Below are positions 63,172 to 64,000 of a stretch of DNA of 64,000 bases, in pieces. Source of the DNA: JAITMY01 sp031553765 (GTDB taxonomy: Bacteria > Bacteroidota > Bacteroidia > Bacteroidales > UBA932); the NCBI GenBank assembly GCA_031553765.1, contig JAVBKY010000003.1, forward strand, positions 744,001-808,000, in the 5' to 3' direction. The notes under the pieces were generated by a model that saw nothing but the letters and a program-made list of their open reading frames with translations, made no database searches and was not told the DNA's origin. The position numbers and the translations under genes are program-made. Every line of letters starts with the position of its first letter. Positions within the stretch are counted from its first letter, which is position 1.

Positions 63172-63498
63172 ATGAACATTTACGTTTCAAACTTGAATTT
63201 TCGCACTAGCAAAGAAAGCTTCGAACAGCTATTTGCAGGCCACGGAGAAGTATCATCAGCCAACATTATCACTGACCGTGAAACCGGACGCTCACGCGGA
63301 TTTGGTTTTGTAGAAATGCCCAATGACGAAGAGGGTCAAAAGGCTATCGACACGCTTAACGGCACCGATTTTGAGGGTAAAACCATCTCGGTAAGCGTTG
63401 CTCGCCCCAGAGAGGACAAACCTCGTGGTGGTGGCTTCAACCGTGGCGGTGGTAGCCGTGGTGGATATAGCGGTGGCTACAACAGGGATAGGTACTAA
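63172..63498 (+). CDS. RRM-domain RNA-binding protein with Gly-rich tail
   Basis: A 108-residue protein: one RNA recognition motif with RNP2 IYVSNL and RNP1 RGFGFVEM, then an Arg/Gly/Tyr tail (RGGGFNRGGGSRGGYSGG). These proteins are common in Bacteroidetes and cyanobacteria and are often cold-induced; their RNA targets are mostly unknown. It directly follows the cold-shock-domain gene, so the two probably form one transcription unit that ends at the hairpin at 63520. Confidence 0.94.
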   Translation: MNIYVSNLNFRTSKESFEQLFAGHGEVSSANIITDRETGRSRGFGFVEMPNDEEGQKAIDTLNGTDFEGKTISVSVARPREDKPRGGGFNRGGGSRGGYSGGYNRDRY

Positions 63499-63519
63499 TC
63501 GTTTTTACTCATATTCAAC

Positions 63520-63550
63520 AAATGGCGGTCAAAAGACCGCCATTTTGTTT
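63520..63550 (+). terminator. Terminator after the RRM gene
   Basis: AAATGGCGGTC, loop AAAA, GACCGCCATTT, then TGTTTTT. The following stretch to 63826 is AT-rich and shows no gene I can support, only a partial copy of the CTTTGCGTG repeat near 63790. Confidence 0.9.
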
Positions 63551-63826
63551 TTGCATAAAGTGTGTGCTTGGCAGGAGATGTCTCGACTAACGATTGGATG
63601 TAAAACTTTATTTCATTAATCTCCAAAACCTTAGTAGAATAAAATTCCTCACCTGTCCCTAATAACCTTATTACCTTATTCTTACCACTTTAACATTAGC
63701 CACTTTTCCTCCGGTTTTCTAATCATTCACTTCTTTAATAATATTTAAATATTTAATAATAAGGAAATTATCTTTTCGTCTCCGCGTCTTTGCGTGCTTT
63801 CATTTCCTTTACCCTTTTTAACAAGT

Positions 63827-63857
63827 TTTGCACATTCCCAAAAAAGCCTTACCTTTG
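63827..63857 (+). promoter_or_regulatory. Consensus Bacteroidetes promoter of the DUF177 gene
   Basis: TTTG at 63827-63830, a 19-nt spacer, then TACCTTTG at 63850-63857, an exact -33/-7 match. Start expected near 63864, about 20 nt before the GTG. Confidence 0.85.
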
Positions 63858-63882
63858 TCCGCTTTATTTGCCTTATTGTGAA

Positions 63883-64000
63883 GTGGACGCACTAAACGCT
63901 TACACCATATCCTACGCTGATTTACCTCAGGGAGCACACGAGTTTGAGTTCCATGTGGACAGCGCTTTCTTTAAGCACTTCGAGGGTTCGGAAATATCTG
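63883..64000 (+). CDS. DUF177 (YceD-like) protein, 3' partial
   Basis: The window ends inside this gene. From GTG at 63883 the 39 visible codons read DALNAYTISYADLPQGAHEF, followed by a segment with FHVDSAFFKHFEGSEIS, which fits the start of Bacteroidetes DUF177 proteins. Relatives (YceD) usually lie next to rpmF and have been linked to 23S rRNA accumulation, so rpmF is expected just outside the window. The start codon is not certain because no ATG is available near the promoter. Confidence 0.75.
   Translation, partial: MDALNAYTISYADLPQGAHEFEFHVDSAFFKHFEGSEIS

Overview
The window comes from a Bacteroidota (Bacteroidetes) chromosome, most likely a Bacteroidales-type organism. Four things point there: SusC/SusD pairs; secreted proteins with C-terminal type IX secretion (T9SS/Por) sorting domains; promoters of the Bacteroidetes kind (TTTG, about 19 nt, then TAnnTTTG); and a fused murF-alr gene. 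T9SS tails argue against a typical gut Bacteroides, but I cannot name a genus. I saw no tRNA or rRNA gene.

Region 1 (1-7.5 kb): the end of a GGDEF gene runs into a type II-C CRISPR-Cas locus. It has 16 repeats of 46 bp with 15 spacers on the + strand, then cas2, cas1 and cas9 as a tight minus-strand operon (cas9-cas1-cas2). A tracrRNA gene on the + strand sits just upstream of the true cas9 start. Each repeat carries a Bacteroidetes -7 box, so crRNAs are probably transcribed from promoters inside the repeats.

Region 2 (7.6-30 kb): mostly housekeeping. An EF-G paralog lacking the catalytic histidine; a four-helix-bundle protein; rimP-nusA-infB; a lipoprotein; the sigma-54 regulator-lptE-TPR-like-secG cluster; a Pif1-type helicase; a DJ-1/HxlR divergent pair; an AraC/short-chain dehydrogenase divergent pair; small outer-membrane barrels; a NYN nuclease-like protein; and groES-groEL. 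Many intergenic gaps hold palindromic repeats.

Region 3 (30-57 kb): a large polysaccharide utilization locus (PUL). A membrane-spanning sensor/LuxR-type regulator on the minus strand diverges from susC, susD, a LamG lipoprotein, a GH144 enzyme, a GH3 beta-glucosidase, a phosphodiesterase-LamG fusion, a GH29-like enzyme with a T9SS tail, a frameshifted second GH144, a 1199-residue InlB-repeat T9SS protein, a third GH144, and a 739-residue InlB-repeat T9SS protein. GH144 is known as an endo-beta-1,2-glucanase family, so the inferred substrate is beta-1,2-glucan, possibly the decorated periplasmic glucans of other bacteria. GH144 enzymes would cut the chain, SusCD import fragments and GH3 release glucose. 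The phosphodiesterase may strip phosphodiester decorations.

Region 4 (57-64 kb): a sodium:alanine symporter, ispE, murF-alr, a cold-shock-domain protein, an RRM protein, and the start of a DUF177 (YceD-like) gene at the right edge.
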